Shown one piece after another: positions 43,495 through 54,474 of a stretch of DNA of 64,000 nt. The stretch covers positions 1 to 64,000 of the forward strand of contig JANYAR010000175.1 in the NCBI GenBank assembly GCA_025361185.1, written 5' to 3'. This DNA comes from Alphaproteobacteria bacterium (lineage in GTDB: Bacteria; Pseudomonadota; Alphaproteobacteria; Micropepsales; Micropepsaceae). Under the pieces are notes generated by a model. The model was not told the DNA's origin. It saw only the letters and a list, made by a program, of their open reading frames with translations, and made no database searches. The position numbers and the translations under genes were made by a program. Position 1 is the first letter of the stretch; each line of letters opens with the position of its first letter.

Positions 43495-44151
43495 ATGCCT
43501 GCCCCCGACTATGCCCATGAGTCCCGCCTGCTGAAGATCGTGACTGGCCCTATCTGCGGCGTGGACGAAGCCGGACGCGGACCCTTGGCGGGGCCGGTGG
43601 TGGCGGCGGCGGTCATTCTGGACCGCGGACACATTCCGGCCGGGCTGAACGATTCCAAAAAACTTTCGGAAGACCGCCGCGAAAAGCTGTTCCCGCTTAT
43701 TATGCAAATGGCCGTGGCGGTCGGGGTGGGTGAAGCCAGCGTCGAAGAGATCGATCTGGTGAACATCCGCCAGGCCACGCATCTGGCCATGGCCCGCGCG
43801 GTGCGGGCGCTGGCCATCCCGGCGCAATTCGCGCTGGTGGACGGCAACGATGCCCCGGCCCTGTCCTGCAAATGCGAGACCCTGATCAAGGGCGACGGGC
43901 TCAGCCTGTCCATCGCCGCCGCCTCGATCATCGCCAAGGTCACGCGCGACCGGCTGATGGCGCGGCTGCATGACGAACATCCCGGCTACAATTGGCGCAG
44001 CAACAAGGGCTATGGCACCCCCGATCATCATAACGGCCTGAAAATCCACGGGGTCACGATCCATCACCGCCGCAGCTTTGCCCCGATCTACGGCATCCTG
44101 GATGGGGAAGATTCCGGGCAGGCAGCCTTGCCCAAATCCTGCACAGATTAG
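43495..44151 (+). CDS. rnhB: Ribonuclease HII
   Basis: The 218-residue enzyme cuts RNA in RNA-DNA hybrids, including single ribonucleotides. The active-site acidic residues are in ICGVDEAGRGPLAGPVVAAAV and LVDGNDAPAL. SLSIAAASIIAKVTRDRLM and YNWRSNKGYGTPDHHNGL match the family. It starts nine bases after the radical SAM gene, so both may respond to the same promoter. Confidence 0.96.
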   Translation: MPAPDYAHESRLLKIVTGPICGVDEAGRGPLAGPVVAAAVILDRGHIPAGLNDSKKLSEDRREKLFPLIMQMAVAVGVGEASVEEIDLVNIRQATHLAMARAVRALAIPAQFALVDGNDAPALSCKCETLIKGDGLSLSIAAASIIAKVTRDRLMARLHDEHPGYNWRSNKGYGTPDHHNGLKIHGVTIHHRRSFAPIYGILDGEDSGQAALPKSCTD

Positions 44152-44274
44152 CCATATTGGGGGCATAAATCAGGGCAAATACCCGGCCCGCGCGATCCGG
44201 CGATTAACAAATCGCAACCCACGCTTCGACAAAGACGCTATAATGCTATTTCAAGTTGAGGACGGCGACGCGCA

Positions 44275-44481
44275 ATGCCAATCGGCAGATCACCCATCCG
44301 GTCCCGCAGCAAATGCCCGGAATGCGGCAATCCGCTTTTCTATGTCAGAACGTCGTTCACGTTCCTGACGGGATTGAAGAAACGGCGCTGCCTTGCACCG
44401 GACTGCGATTTCGTCGATCCGCGCCGCTTCAGGATCACGACGCATCACTATGCGCCGCCCGCCGATCAGTTGCAGGACTGA
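44275..44481 (+). CDS. Small zinc-ribbon protein
   Basis: The 68-residue basic protein has CPEC...CLAPDC, a four-cysteine zinc ribbon (SKCPECGNPLFYVRTSFTFLTGLKKRRCLAPDCDFVDPRRF). The spacing resembles the Ogr/Delta phage-activator fold, but the match is by eye only. A TATAAT box lies 30 bases upstream (44239-44244). Its last 16 bases overlap the convergent secreted-protein gene. Function is unknown. Confidence 0.6.
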   Translation: MPIGRSPIRSRSKCPECGNPLFYVRTSFTFLTGLKKRRCLAPDCDFVDPRRFRITTHHYAPPADQLQD

Positions 44482-45089
44482 AGGCGGCCTTCGGGATCGA
44501 AGCTGGCCATAGCGCGCGCGGCGCAAATCATCACCTTGCCTGCCGTATCGGTGAGTGAAACGCCCTGCGTGCCGGAATTGTCCAGGGTGCAGGATTCGAT
44601 CCGGCCGTTGGGATAGAACTGCGCCAGCGCGCCGCCGGCGCATTTGACCACCGAACTGACGCGCTGAATGCGCGACAAGGGAACGCCCGGGCCGAGCAGA
44701 CTGAAATTCTGCCCATAGCCATCGCCCGCTTGCGCCAGCTTGCAGCTGTCGCGTGTCCCGCGCAGTTGGCCATTTTCGCAAGGTGCCGCGCGCGTCGCCG
44801 GATCGGCATTGGTTGCATCGCTGCCATATCCGGCGACCTGCGGAAGATAAGTCGAGATATTGGCCGGCATCGCCGGCGTGTAAGGCTTTCCCCCCAGGCA
44901 TACCGAGCGGGCCTTCACACAGCGCTCATAGACCGGTTTCCAGTTTTTCCCTTCAGCGTGTGACAGACACGCTTCCCAGGACGATTGGCAGATGGCCTGC
45001 CGGGAATCGGTGCCCTCAGCTGCGGCGGCCAGGCTCAGCAAACATAGGGAGGCGGCTGTCATGAGGGCTTGCCGCGCGTTCCGTTTCAT
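44466..45089 (-). CDS. Exported cysteine-rich protein of unknown function
   Basis: The 207-residue protein has a signal peptide (ARQALMTAASLCLLSLAAAAEG). The mature part has about ten cysteines, probably disulfide-bonded, with a C-terminal repeat-like motif: VKCAGGALAQFYPNGRIESCTLDNSG and MICAARAMASFDPEGRLQSCN. I do not recognise the family. It is convergent with the zinc-ribbon gene and follows another small exported candidate. Confidence 0.65.
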   Translation of the reverse strand: MKRNARQALMTAASLCLLSLAAAAEGTDSRQAICQSSWEACLSHAEGKNWKPVYERCVKARSVCLGGKPYTPAMPANISTYLPQVAGYGSDATNADPATRAAPCENGQLRGTRDSCKLAQAGDGYGQNFSLLGPGVPLSRIQRVSSVVKCAGGALAQFYPNGRIESCTLDNSGTQGVSLTDTAGKVMICAARAMASFDPEGRLQSCN

Positions 45090-45116
45090 CTGCCCCCCGC
45101 GCGAAGATTTTTTCGA

Positions 45117-45326
45117 CTATCGGCTGCAAGCCTGCGCTGCGACCGCGATGATTCCGAAGGCGCCCCGCGAACCGATCAGCGAGATCTGGCGTGCGTGCGC
45201 CATCGCAGGCGAACATGTTTGCAGATCGTGACGCTCGACATTGCGCACAGCGCTCAGCGACGACACAGGCGTGCTGCCCATCAAGATGGAGGCGATGATC
45301 ATGCCTATAATTGCCGGTGCGCGCAT
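45117..45326 (-). CDS. Small exported or membrane protein candidate
   Basis: The 69-residue ORF starts MRAPAIIGMIIASILMGSTPVSS, a plausible signal or membrane segment. It continues with LSAVRNVERHDLQTCSPAMAHARQISLIGSRGAFGIIAVAAQACSR, with two cysteines. TGGAG lies five bases before the ATG at 45326. It ends 27 bases before the next exported protein on the same strand. There is no family match that I know, so it is moderately supported. Confidence 0.45.
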   Translation of the reverse strand: MRAPAIIGMIIASILMGSTPVSSLSAVRNVERHDLQTCSPAMAHARQISLIGSRGAFGIIAVAAQACSR

Positions 45327-45536
45327 TGGGCTCCATCCGTGCACGAAGATACTGTTCGGGCGGGACTGTCGCCCAAATAGGTGAACGGATGGTTAGCGTC
45401 GCCTGGGCGCCGCACAATCAAGACTTTGTTTTGCCTCTATTTTTATTTGAATCGGATGGTGAAGAGTTCGCTGCTCTCGCGCCATTCGCCATCAAATGTC
45501 AGGCCGTCCGGCGGGCACGCTCCTGCGCGTGCAGAC

Positions 45537-45695
45537 TTACAGGATCACCCAGAACGCGACCGCGACCAAAGTCCAGAATGCCAAGGCCGCAAACACAACG
45601 ATGATGATGGCGCTGTCGACGCCATACACCGTGCTCTTTATCTCCGGCACATATGCGCTGTCCGGCACATACCCGCTGTCGGAAATTTCAACCAT
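45537..45695 (-). CDS. 52-residue single-span membrane protein
   Basis: Not in the ORF track. The minus strand from the ATG at 45695 gives MVEISDSGYVPDSAYVPEIKSTVYGVDSAIIIVVFAALAFWTLVAVAFWVIL and a TAA. A 28-residue tail with repeated YVPD/YVPE precedes one C-terminal helix. AAGGA lies nine bases upstream. A promoter (TTGAAA-N17-TAATTT) lies at the right place, overlapped by TTAACCAT. Together these support a real gene of unknown function. Confidence 0.65.
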   Translation of the reverse strand: MVEISDSGYVPDSAYVPEIKSTVYGVDSAIIIVVFAALAFWTLVAVAFWVIL

Positions 45696-45726
45696 GAGAA
45701 TGATCCTTCCACGGACAATTCATTTT

Positions 45727-45755
45727 AAATTAACCATATTTTCAGGGCGTTTCAA
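45727..45755 (-). promoter_or_regulatory. Promoter of the 52-residue protein with a CtrA-like half site
   Basis: On the minus strand TTGAAA (45755-45750) and TAATTT (45732-45727) are 17 bases apart. TTAACCAT (45730-45737, plus strand) overlaps the -10 box. It matches the TTAAC-type half site of the cell-cycle regulator CtrA. A second half at the usual spacing is absent. Confidence 0.5.
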
Positions 45756-46042
45756 AGCCGTCAGAGCAGGTGCGATGCAACAAAGTGTGCTGCAGCACAC
45801 TCTTTGGGCGGTCCGCTTTCCCTGCCCCGGGGTGAGTCGCGCAGCTGCCCGCCGGTCTGAATGTCCGGCACCATACATTGTGCTAATGATCCGGGGACGG
45901 ACGAATTGTGGGGGCGGGGCCGGCTGGCGGCGGCAGCGTTGGACCCTCGCCCGGGAGCGCAAGCCCATCGCAGGAAGCGGGGCCTGACCAGGAAGCTGGC
46001 CAGGAAACTGGGCCGTCCACACACAACATCTGGTATGGGGAT
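45756..46042. other. Spacer between the small membrane gene and the ccrM leader
   Basis: About 290 bases without a convincing gene. It includes a hairpin, AGTGTGCTGCAGCACACT (palindrome, 45783-45800), and a low-complexity Gly/Pro-rich frame (45908-46090) that I reject as coding. Confidence 0.4.
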
Positions 46043-48331
<2,289 letters not shown>

Positions 48332-48340
48332 ACTTCGACC

Positions 48341-48823
48341 ATGGCCCGAACCCCCAATGAGACTCAAGACGCGCCCCGTCACAACTGGCCCACCGTGATC
48401 GGCGCCGATGCCGGCGTGACGGGCGCCGCCGCCTTTGTGCGCGCCGGGTTCAGCGATCCCACCCTGGTGCTGCGCTGGAACGAGATCGCGGGCGCCGAAG
48501 TGGCGCGGCTAGCCCAGCCCCTGAAATTCTCCGAAGGTCCTTCCGGCGGCACCTTGACCTTGCGCGCGGTGCCTGGTGCGGCACTGTTTCTGGCCCACGA
48601 GAAACGCAGCCTGTGCGAGCGCATCAATGCCTATCTGGGGCGCCCCGCCGTGGCGCAGTTGAAATTCAGCCAAGGCGCGCTGCTGCCGCGCCCGCCTGTT
48701 CGCAAAATCGAAAAAAAAGCCGGTCCCGTGCCGCCAGACGATCCCAGCCGCCGCTATCAGGGCCCCGAAGGCCTGGCCAGGGCGCTGCAGGCCCTAGCAC
48801 GCCGTCGAACGGCATCGTATTAG
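48341..48823 (+). CDS. DUF721 (DciA-like) family protein
   Basis: The 160-residue protein has the DUF721 pattern: LVLRWNEIAGAEVARLAQPLKFSEGPSGGTLTLRAVPGAALFLAHEKRSLCERINAYLGRPAVAQLKFSQGAL. A flexible C-terminal tail follows. Some members (DciA) interact with the replicative helicase, but this form is alphaproteobacterial and its role is uncertain. The start lies nine bases from the divergent mutY start. dsbA-like genes and smc follow in a common alphaproteobacterial order. Confidence 0.78.
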   Translation: MARTPNETQDAPRHNWPTVIGADAGVTGAAAFVRAGFSDPTLVLRWNEIAGAEVARLAQPLKFSEGPSGGTLTLRAVPGAALFLAHEKRSLCERINAYLGRPAVAQLKFSQGALLPRPPVRKIEKKAGPVPPDDPSRRYQGPEGLARALQALARRRTASY

Positions 48824-48838
48824 AGGCGCCGCCGCAGG

Positions 48839-48864
48839 AGCGTAGGCGCGAGCCGGAGCGACCA
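48839..48864 (+). repeat. 26-bp direct repeat, copy 2 (before the first dsbA-like gene)
   Basis: It is identical to 48265-48290 over 26 bases. Directly after it, CCAGAA-ataac-TTCTGG (48862-48878) forms a perfect inverted repeat. Confidence 0.8.
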
Positions 48865-48910
48865 GAAATAACTTCTGGCAGAAAAGCGCGGCAAAACGAA
48901 AGGGCTCGCC

Positions 48911-49579
48911 ATGTCGCGCAAGACTTGGATCATCCTGGGATTGATCGTGGCGCTGGCAGCCGGCGGCGGCGCCTATTATGTCCTGGGCGGCGACAACGAC
49001 ATGCAACCGGTCAATACCGCCGCGGGGGCGTCCGGCGTCACCTACGGGCCGCTGCCCACCGACCATACATTCGGCAATGCCAAGGCCAAGGTCGTGGTGA
49101 TCGAATATGCCTCGCCCACCTGCCCGATCTGCGCCCAATTCCTGCTCAATGAGTACCCCAAGCTGAAGAGCAGCTATATCGACACCGGCAAGATCTTCTA
49201 TGTCTATCGCACTTTCTTGCGCGGCCCCGACGATGCCTCGGCGGAAAAGCTCGCCCGCTGCATGAAGGACAAATACATGTCCTTCACCGAATCGCTGTTC
49301 CGCAACCAGGCTCGCTGGGACTATGAATTCGGTATCCCCTCGCCGGACGGCGTCCATGCCGCGCTGCTGCTGCTGGCCCAGGAAGCCGGCATGAACGCCG
49401 CCGATGCCGACAAATGTCTGGCCAGCGCCGTCGACGAAGACGCCATCAGCAAGGTGGGCGAAGACGGGGTGGCCAAATACGCCGTCGCCGCCACCCCCAC
49501 TTTCGTCATCAACGGCAAGGCGGAAGCCGGATTTGAGAACCTCACGGCCCGGATCGACGCGGCCTTGGCCGGACGTTGA
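48911..49579 (+). CDS. DsbA-like thioredoxin-fold protein 1
   Basis: The 222-residue periplasmic protein has an N-terminal signal-anchor (TWIILGLIVALAAGGGAYYVLG) and a DsbA/DsbG-like thioredoxin domain (Thioredoxin_4). The active site is CPIC, in EYASPTCPICAQF, and the cis-proline region is ATPTFVINGKAEAG. A helical insert lies between. It likely takes part in disulfide formation or exchange in the envelope. A paralogue with CPVC follows 167 bases later; both sit ahead of smc. Confidence 0.88.
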   Translation: MSRKTWIILGLIVALAAGGGAYYVLGGDNDMQPVNTAAGASGVTYGPLPTDHTFGNAKAKVVVIEYASPTCPICAQFLLNEYPKLKSSYIDTGKIFYVYRTFLRGPDDASAEKLARCMKDKYMSFTESLFRNQARWDYEFGIPSPDGVHAALLLLAQEAGMNAADADKCLASAVDEDAISKVGEDGVAKYAVAATPTFVINGKAEAGFENLTARIDAALAGR

Positions 49580-49586
49580 CCCCTCC

Positions 49587-49657
49587 GGCCTTCGCTGGCC
49601 CGAGGGCCAGCTACGGCCACCTCCCCATGCCAGCGCGCTGACGCGCGCGCCGGGGAG
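49587..49657. repeat. Double hairpin between the two dsbA-like genes
   Basis: CTGGCCC-ga-GGGCCAG (49595-49610) within outer GGCC arms is followed by CTCCCC...GGGGAG (49621-49657) containing GCGCGC/GCGCGC. It is a GC-rich intergenic repeat-like element. No T-run follows. Confidence 0.6.
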
Positions 49658-49746
49658 GAGCAGTCAAATTGCCGTCCCTAAGCCATTGGACCGGGGCCTA
49701 AATCTCTGCCAAAAGACAGGCGCAAATCCGGGTACGGAGAGTCGCT

Positions 49747-50430
49747 GTGTCACGCAAATCGCTTCTTATGCTTGTGGCTGTGATCGTGCTGATCGCGGCG
49801 GCGGGAATCGGCTACTATTACACCAGCGGCTCCAGCCAGACCGCCGCCAATGGGCAGGGTTTTGAGATCGTGCCCAGCGATCGGGTATTGGGTAATGCCA
49901 AAGCCAAGGTCGTGCTGATCGAATATGCCGCGCCCAGCTGCCCGGTTTGTGCCGCCTTCAGCGCCCAGTCCTTCCCCCAGCTCAAGGCCAAATACATCGA
50001 CACGGCCAAGATCTTCTATGTCTTCCGCGTCTTCCCGCTCAGGTCTGATGACGGCCAGGCCGAGAAAATCGCCCGCTGCCTGCCTGAGGATAAGTATTTC
50101 GCCTTCATTGACCTGCTGTTCAAGAATCAAGCCAAATGGGACGTTGAATTTAGTCAGATAAATCCGGCGCTTGCGACGCCGGAAGGGGTGCATGACGGGC
50201 TGGTCCTGCTGGGGCGCATCGCGGGGATGAGCAAGGAGCAGGTCGACCAGTGCATGGTGAACAAGGCTGAGGATGACCGGATCAACAAAGTGTCGTCGGA
50301 CGGGGAATCCCGTTACAGCATCAACGCCACGCCGACCTTTATCCTGAACGGTGTCAGCATCGGCTCGGGCAATATTCCCTTCGACACAATGTCGAAGCTT
50401 TTGGATACAGAACTCGCCAAGCAGCATTAG
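49747..50430 (+). CDS. DsbA-like thioredoxin-fold protein 2
   Basis: The 227-residue protein is a paralogue of the preceding one. It has a signal-anchor (SLLMLVAVIVLIAAAGIGYYY), SDRVLGNAKAKVVLIEYAAPSCPVCAAF with active site CPVC, a helical region with SKEQVDQCMVNKAEDD, and the cis-proline loop ATPTFILNGVSIGSG. It starts at a GTG. Probable role in periplasmic disulfide handling. Tandem duplication is likely. smc starts 25 bases after its stop. Confidence 0.88.
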   Translation: MSRKSLLMLVAVIVLIAAAGIGYYYTSGSSQTAANGQGFEIVPSDRVLGNAKAKVVLIEYAAPSCPVCAAFSAQSFPQLKAKYIDTAKIFYVFRVFPLRSDDGQAEKIARCLPEDKYFAFIDLLFKNQAKWDVEFSQINPALATPEGVHDGLVLLGRIAGMSKEQVDQCMVNKAEDDRINKVSSDGESRYSINATPTFILNGVSIGSGNIPFDTMSKLLDTELAKQH

Positions 50431-50455
50431 GCGGGACGATTAAAGGACATAGCAG

Positions 50456-53400
50456 TTGAAGTTCACACGTCTCAGGCTTTCCGGTTTCAAGTCCTTCGTC
50501 GAACCGACGGAGTTGTTCGTCGAGCCTGGCCTCACCGCCGTGATCGGCCCCAATGGCTGCGGCAAATCCAATCTGTTCGACGCCATGCGCTGGGTGATGG
50601 GCGAAACCCGCCCGTCCTCGATACGCGGCAGCGAGATGGATGATGTGATTTTTTCCGGCACCTCCGGCCGCCCCGCCCGCAATGTCGCGGAAGTGACCTT
50701 GTTCATCGACAACGCGGACCGTACCGCCGGCTCGCCCTATAACGATTGCGACACGATCGAGGTTTCGCGCCGGATCGAGCGCGAGGCGGGCAGCGTCTAT
50801 CGCATCAATGGCCGCGACGTGCGCCAGCGCGACGTGCAGATTTTCTTTGCCGACGCGTCGTCGGGCGCGGGCTCGACCGCTTTTGTGCGTCAGGGCCAGA
50901 TCGGACTTTTGATTTCGCAAAAGCCCCTGGCGCGCCGCGCGATCCTGGAAGAAGCCGCCGGCATCGGCGGGTTGCATCAGCGCCGCCATGAGGCCGAACT
51001 GCGCCTGCGCGCCGCCGAAACCAATCTGTCGCGGCTGGAAGATGTCATCCGTGAAGTCGAAGGCCAGCTCGCCAGCCTGAAGCGGCAGGCCCGCCAGGCC
51101 TCGCGCTATCGCAATCTGTCGGGCCATATCCGCAAGGCCGAGGCGCTGGCGCATTATCTGCGCTGGACCGCCGCTGAGGCCCGTTCGGCCATCACCACCG
51201 AAGAGCTTTCCGCCGCCGCCGCCGCGGTGGCCGGCGCCACGGAAAGCGCCGCGCGCGGCTCCGCCGTGCAAAGCGACGCCGCCGCCGCCCTGCCGCCGCT
51301 GCGCCAGGCCGAGGCCGAGCGCGGCGCGGCGCATCACCGGCTGATCGCCCAGCGCGAGCAACTGGACGCCGAAGAACAGCGCGCCCGTGAAGCGGCGCAG
51401 CGCATCCGCCAACTGATCGCGCAAGGCCATGCCGATGCCGAGCGCGAACGCTTGCTGGAACACGACGCCGACAGCGCCCTGGCCGACCTGGATCGGGAAA
51501 CAAGCAGCCTCAACACCGCGGCCGACAGCGCCGGCGAAGACCTGGCCGCCGCTGAAAGCTTGGCCGCCCTGATGTCGCAGACACTTTCGGACGCCGAGAA
51601 GCTGCTGGAGCGGTTGACCGCCGAACTGGCGGAATGGAACGCCAGGAAAGCCAGTTTGGAACGCGGCCGCGATCTGGCGGTCGCCCTTCTGGACAGCAGC
51701 AAGGGCCAACTCGCCGACGCCCAGGCACGCCTGAACACGGCCTTGGAACACGCCAAGGACGCGCCGGATGTTTATGCGGCCGAAGGCGAAACCGAAACTG
51801 CCCGTGCGGCGGCGGAAAAGGCCCGCGCCGCGGCGGAAGGCGCGCGTGTGAAATTCCACGGCGCGGAAAGCGCCGAAGCAACCGCGCGCGAACCGCTGGA
51901 GACGTGCGAACGCGAAGTTCAGCGCCTGTCCGCCGAAGTAAAGGCCCTGAGCGACCTGCTGCATCCGCAGGGCCAAGGCCTGTTTCCGCCGCTGGTCGAT
52001 GCGGTCTCGGTCCAATCCGGATATGAAGCCGCCCTGGCCGCCGCCCTGGGCGACGACCTGCAGGCGCCGTTGGACAATTCCTCGCCGCACCACTGGCGCG
52101 ACCTGGGTGCTTTTGACTTCGACCCCAATCTGCCGTCCGGCAGCAAGCCGCTCAGCGATTTCGTCAAGGCGCCCGGAGCGCTGGCCCGCCGCCTGGCCAT
52201 GACCGGGCTGGTGTTTCCCGATCAGGGCGCAAAGCTGCAAAGCCAGCTCAGGCCCGGCCAACGCCTGGTGTCGGCGCGCGGCGATCTTTGGCGCTGGGAC
52301 GGCTTTGTCGCCAGTGCCGACGCCCCCTCGCAAGCGGCGCAGCGTCTGTCACAGCGCAACCGCCTCACCGCCCTGGAAAGCGAAAATGAAATTGCCCGGC
52401 AGAAGCGTGCCGCCAAGTTTGCCGACTATTCCGCGGCAAAAGATGCGGCACAAGCGGCGCGCGACGCCTTGCGCACCGCCGAAACCGATGAGCGCGCTGC
52501 CGAACAGACGCTGATCGGCGCCCAGGACCGCGCCACCCGCGCGGCGCGCGCCTCCGCCGAGCGCGCCTCTCAACTGGCGTCCCTGGAAGCGGAGATCCGC
52601 CGGCTGGTTCAATCGGTCGAAGCGGCCGAGGAATCCAAATCCTCCGCGATCGCCGGTCTGGAAGAACTGGGCGACGGGGTAGAGCTCAATCAAAATGTCG
52701 CCGATGCGCGTGGGCGAACCGCCGATGCCCGCACCCAGGCAAGCGAGACCCGTGCCGCGCTGGAAGGCCTGCGCCGCGAAGGCGAGGCGCGAGCTGCGCG
52801 TCTCGCGGCAATCGGTGATGACCAGGCGCGCTGGAATGCGCGCAAGAGCGATGCCCAAAGCCATATCGGCGAACTGGCGCGCCGCCAGGAAGAACTGACC
52901 GGCGAACTGGCCGGCGCCGAACTGGTGCCAGAGCAGATTGCCCAAAAGCGCAGCGCGCTGCTTGATGCCATCGCCACCGCCGAGACTGCGCGCAATCAAG
53001 CGGCCGATGCCCGTCAGCAAGCCGAGAGCGTGCTTACGGAAGCCGACAAGCATGCCAAATCCGCCGACGCGGCACTGTCCAGCGCGCGCGAGGAACGCGC
53101 CCGCGCCCAGGCCCTGTCGGAAGCAGCCGGCCAACGGATCGAGGAACTCAAGACCCGCATCCACGATGAACTGGAGTGCGCGCCGTCCGATCTGGCCGAA
53201 CGCGCCGAGATTCAGGACGGCGAGGAACTGCCGCCGCTGGAACAGGCCGAGAAACGCGTCGAGCGCCTGAAGCAGGAACGCGAACAGCTGGGCGGCGTCA
53301 ATCTGCGCGCCGAAGAGGAAGCAGCCGAACAGGAAACCCGCCTGACCACTTTGGTGGCCGACCGCGATGACCTGACCGGCGCCATCGACCGGCTGCGGCG

Positions 53401-53911
53401 CGGCATCCAGAGCCTGAACCGTGAGGGGCGCGAACGGCTGCTGGCCTCGTTCGAAAAGGTCAACGCCAACTTTCAGCAGCTATTCACCAAACTGTTCGAT
53501 GGCGGCGAAGCCAAGCTGACTTTCACCGAATCCGAGGACCCGCTGGAAGCGGGTCTGGAAATCTTCGCCCGTCCGCCGGGCAAGCGGCTGCAATCCCTCG
53601 CCCTGCTGTCGGGCGGCGAACAGGCCCTGACCGCCATGGCGCTGATCTTCGCGGTGTTCCTTGTGAACCCTGCCCCGGTCTGCGTCCTGGACGAAGTGGA
53701 CGCCCCGCTGGACGACGCCAATGTCGAGCGCTTCTGCAACATGCTCAACCGGATGACCGAGATGTCGGGCACCCGCTTCTTGGTCATCACCCACCATGCC
53801 CTGACCATGAGCCGGATGGACCGGCTGTTCGGGGTGACCATGGCGGAGCGCGGCGTTTCCCAGCTGGTATCGGTGTCGTTGGCGGAAGCCGAGAAGATCG
53901 CGGCCGAGTAA
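50456..53911 (+). CDS. smc: Chromosome segregation ATPase SMC
   Basis: The 1151-residue SMC protein has Walker A GPNGCGKSNLFDAMRWVMGE near residues 32-50, long coiled coils, a hinge at about 500-620 (SDLLHPQGQGLFPPLVDAVSV onward) and a second coil. The C-terminal head has the ABC signature LLSGGEQALTAMALIFAVF and Walker B VCVLDEVDAPLDDANV. It organises and segregates the chromosome. The start TTG (50456) follows AAAGGA at nine bases. Ala/Glu/Arg-rich coils explain the long shadow ORFs on the other strand. Confidence 0.96.
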   Translation: MKFTRLRLSGFKSFVEPTELFVEPGLTAVIGPNGCGKSNLFDAMRWVMGETRPSSIRGSEMDDVIFSGTSGRPARNVAEVTLFIDNADRTAGSPYNDCDTIEVSRRIEREAGSVYRINGRDVRQRDVQIFFADASSGAGSTAFVRQGQIGLLISQKPLARRAILEEAAGIGGLHQRRHEAELRLRAAETNLSRLEDVIREVEGQLASLKRQARQASRYRNLSGHIRKAEALAHYLRWTAAEARSAITTEELSAAAAAVAGATESAARGSAVQSDAAAALPPLRQAEAERGAAHHRLIAQREQLDAEEQRAREAAQRIRQLIAQGHADAERERLLEHDADSALADLDRETSSLNTAADSAGEDLAAAESLAALMSQTLSDAEKLLERLTAELAEWNARKASLERGRDLAVALLDSSKGQLADAQARLNTALEHAKDAPDVYAAEGETETARAAAEKARAAAEGARVKFHGAESAEATAREPLETCEREVQRLSAEVKALSDLLHPQGQGLFPPLVDAVSVQSGYEAALAAALGDDLQAPLDNSSPHHWRDLGAFDFDPNLPSGSKPLSDFVKAPGALARRLAMTGLVFPDQGAKLQSQLRPGQRLVSARGDLWRWDGFVASADAPSQAAQRLSQRNRLTALESENEIARQKRAAKFADYSAAKDAAQAARDALRTAETDERAAEQTLIGAQDRATRAARASAERASQLASLEAEIRRLVQSVEAAEESKSSAIAGLEELGDGVELNQNVADARGRTADARTQASETRAALEGLRREGEARAARLAAIGDDQARWNARKSDAQSHIGELARRQEELTGELAGAELVPEQIAQKRSALLDAIATAETARNQAADARQQAESVLTEADKHAKSADAALSSAREERARAQALSEAAGQRIEELKTRIHDELECAPSDLAERAEIQDGEELPPLEQAEKRVERLKQEREQLGGVNLRAEEEAAEQETRLTTLVADRDDLTGAIDRLRRGIQSLNREGRERLLASFEKVNANFQQLFTKLFDGGEAKLTFTESEDPLEAGLEIFARPPGKRLQSLALLSGGEQALTAMALIFAVFLVNPAPVCVLDEVDAPLDDANVERFCNMLNRMTEMSGTRFLVITHHALTMSRMDRLFGVTMAERGVSQLVSVSLAEAEKIAAE

Positions 53912-54038
53912 GCGGCTGCCACTGGCGCGCCGGGGAGATTCGGGGCAATCACCGCCATGCCCGGGAAAATCCGCGCGACATAATGCGCGACAGGAGTTTT
54001 TGTCAGTAAAATCAGATTGTTGTGACAGTCTGTCTTTC

Positions 54039-54067
54039 TTGACACCCAAAAAGGGCGAACCTATGGT
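54039..54067 (+). promoter_or_regulatory. Candidate promoter of the atp operon
   Basis: TTGACA and TATGGT are separated by 17 bases, 66 bases before the preferred atpI start. This is one of the best -35 matches in the window. Confidence 0.55.
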
Positions 54068-54132
54068 CCGCCCGCCTTCGACGCGCCGTGAAGGCCGGTT
54101 TCAGTTGGCTTTTCGGCATTTGGGAGACGGTT

Positions 54133-54471
54133 TTGACGGCTCCGGACCCGCAACGGCTGACCGATCTGGGCAAGCGGCTCGACGAGGCCCAAAAGCGGCA
54201 AGCGGCAGGAGTAAAACGCCCGCCGCCGTCGCAAGCGGGGATCGCAGGCCGTTTCGCAACCGAGCTGGTTGCGGCGCTGGTCGTCGGGGGCGGACTGGGA
54301 TGGGGCATCGACTGGCTGTTTGGCCATTTCGGATTTCACACAAGCCCGGTCTTTCTGATTGTGTTTTTTGTGCTGGGCGCAGCGGCGGGGATCCGCAATG
54401 TGATGCACGCAGCCGCCGAGATTAACGCCGAGATCGCGGCCAAATCCGCGAAACCCGACGAGGAGAAATAG
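54133..54471 (+). CDS. atpI: ATP synthase protein I
   Basis: The protein of about 112 residues has two membrane helices: ATELVAALVVGGGLGWGIDWLF and SPVFLIVFFVLGAAAGIRNVM, the AtpI pattern. AtpI helps assemble the c-ring. The track starts at a GTG at 54088, adding MKAGFSWLFGIWETV. I prefer the TTG at 54133, preceded by GGGAGA, because the family usually begins near APDPQRLTDLGKRL. atpB follows within four bases. Confidence 0.8.
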   Translation: MTAPDPQRLTDLGKRLDEAQKRQAAGVKRPPPSQAGIAGRFATELVAALVVGGGLGWGIDWLFGHFGFHTSPVFLIVFFVLGAAAGIRNVMHAAAEINAEIAAKSAKPDEEK

Positions 54472-54474
54472 TCC

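Noticed and set aside
50354-52333. 659-residue minus-strand ORF opposite smc
   Set aside because: Antisense of the smc coiled coil; repetitive Arg/Gly/Phe composition and no motifs.
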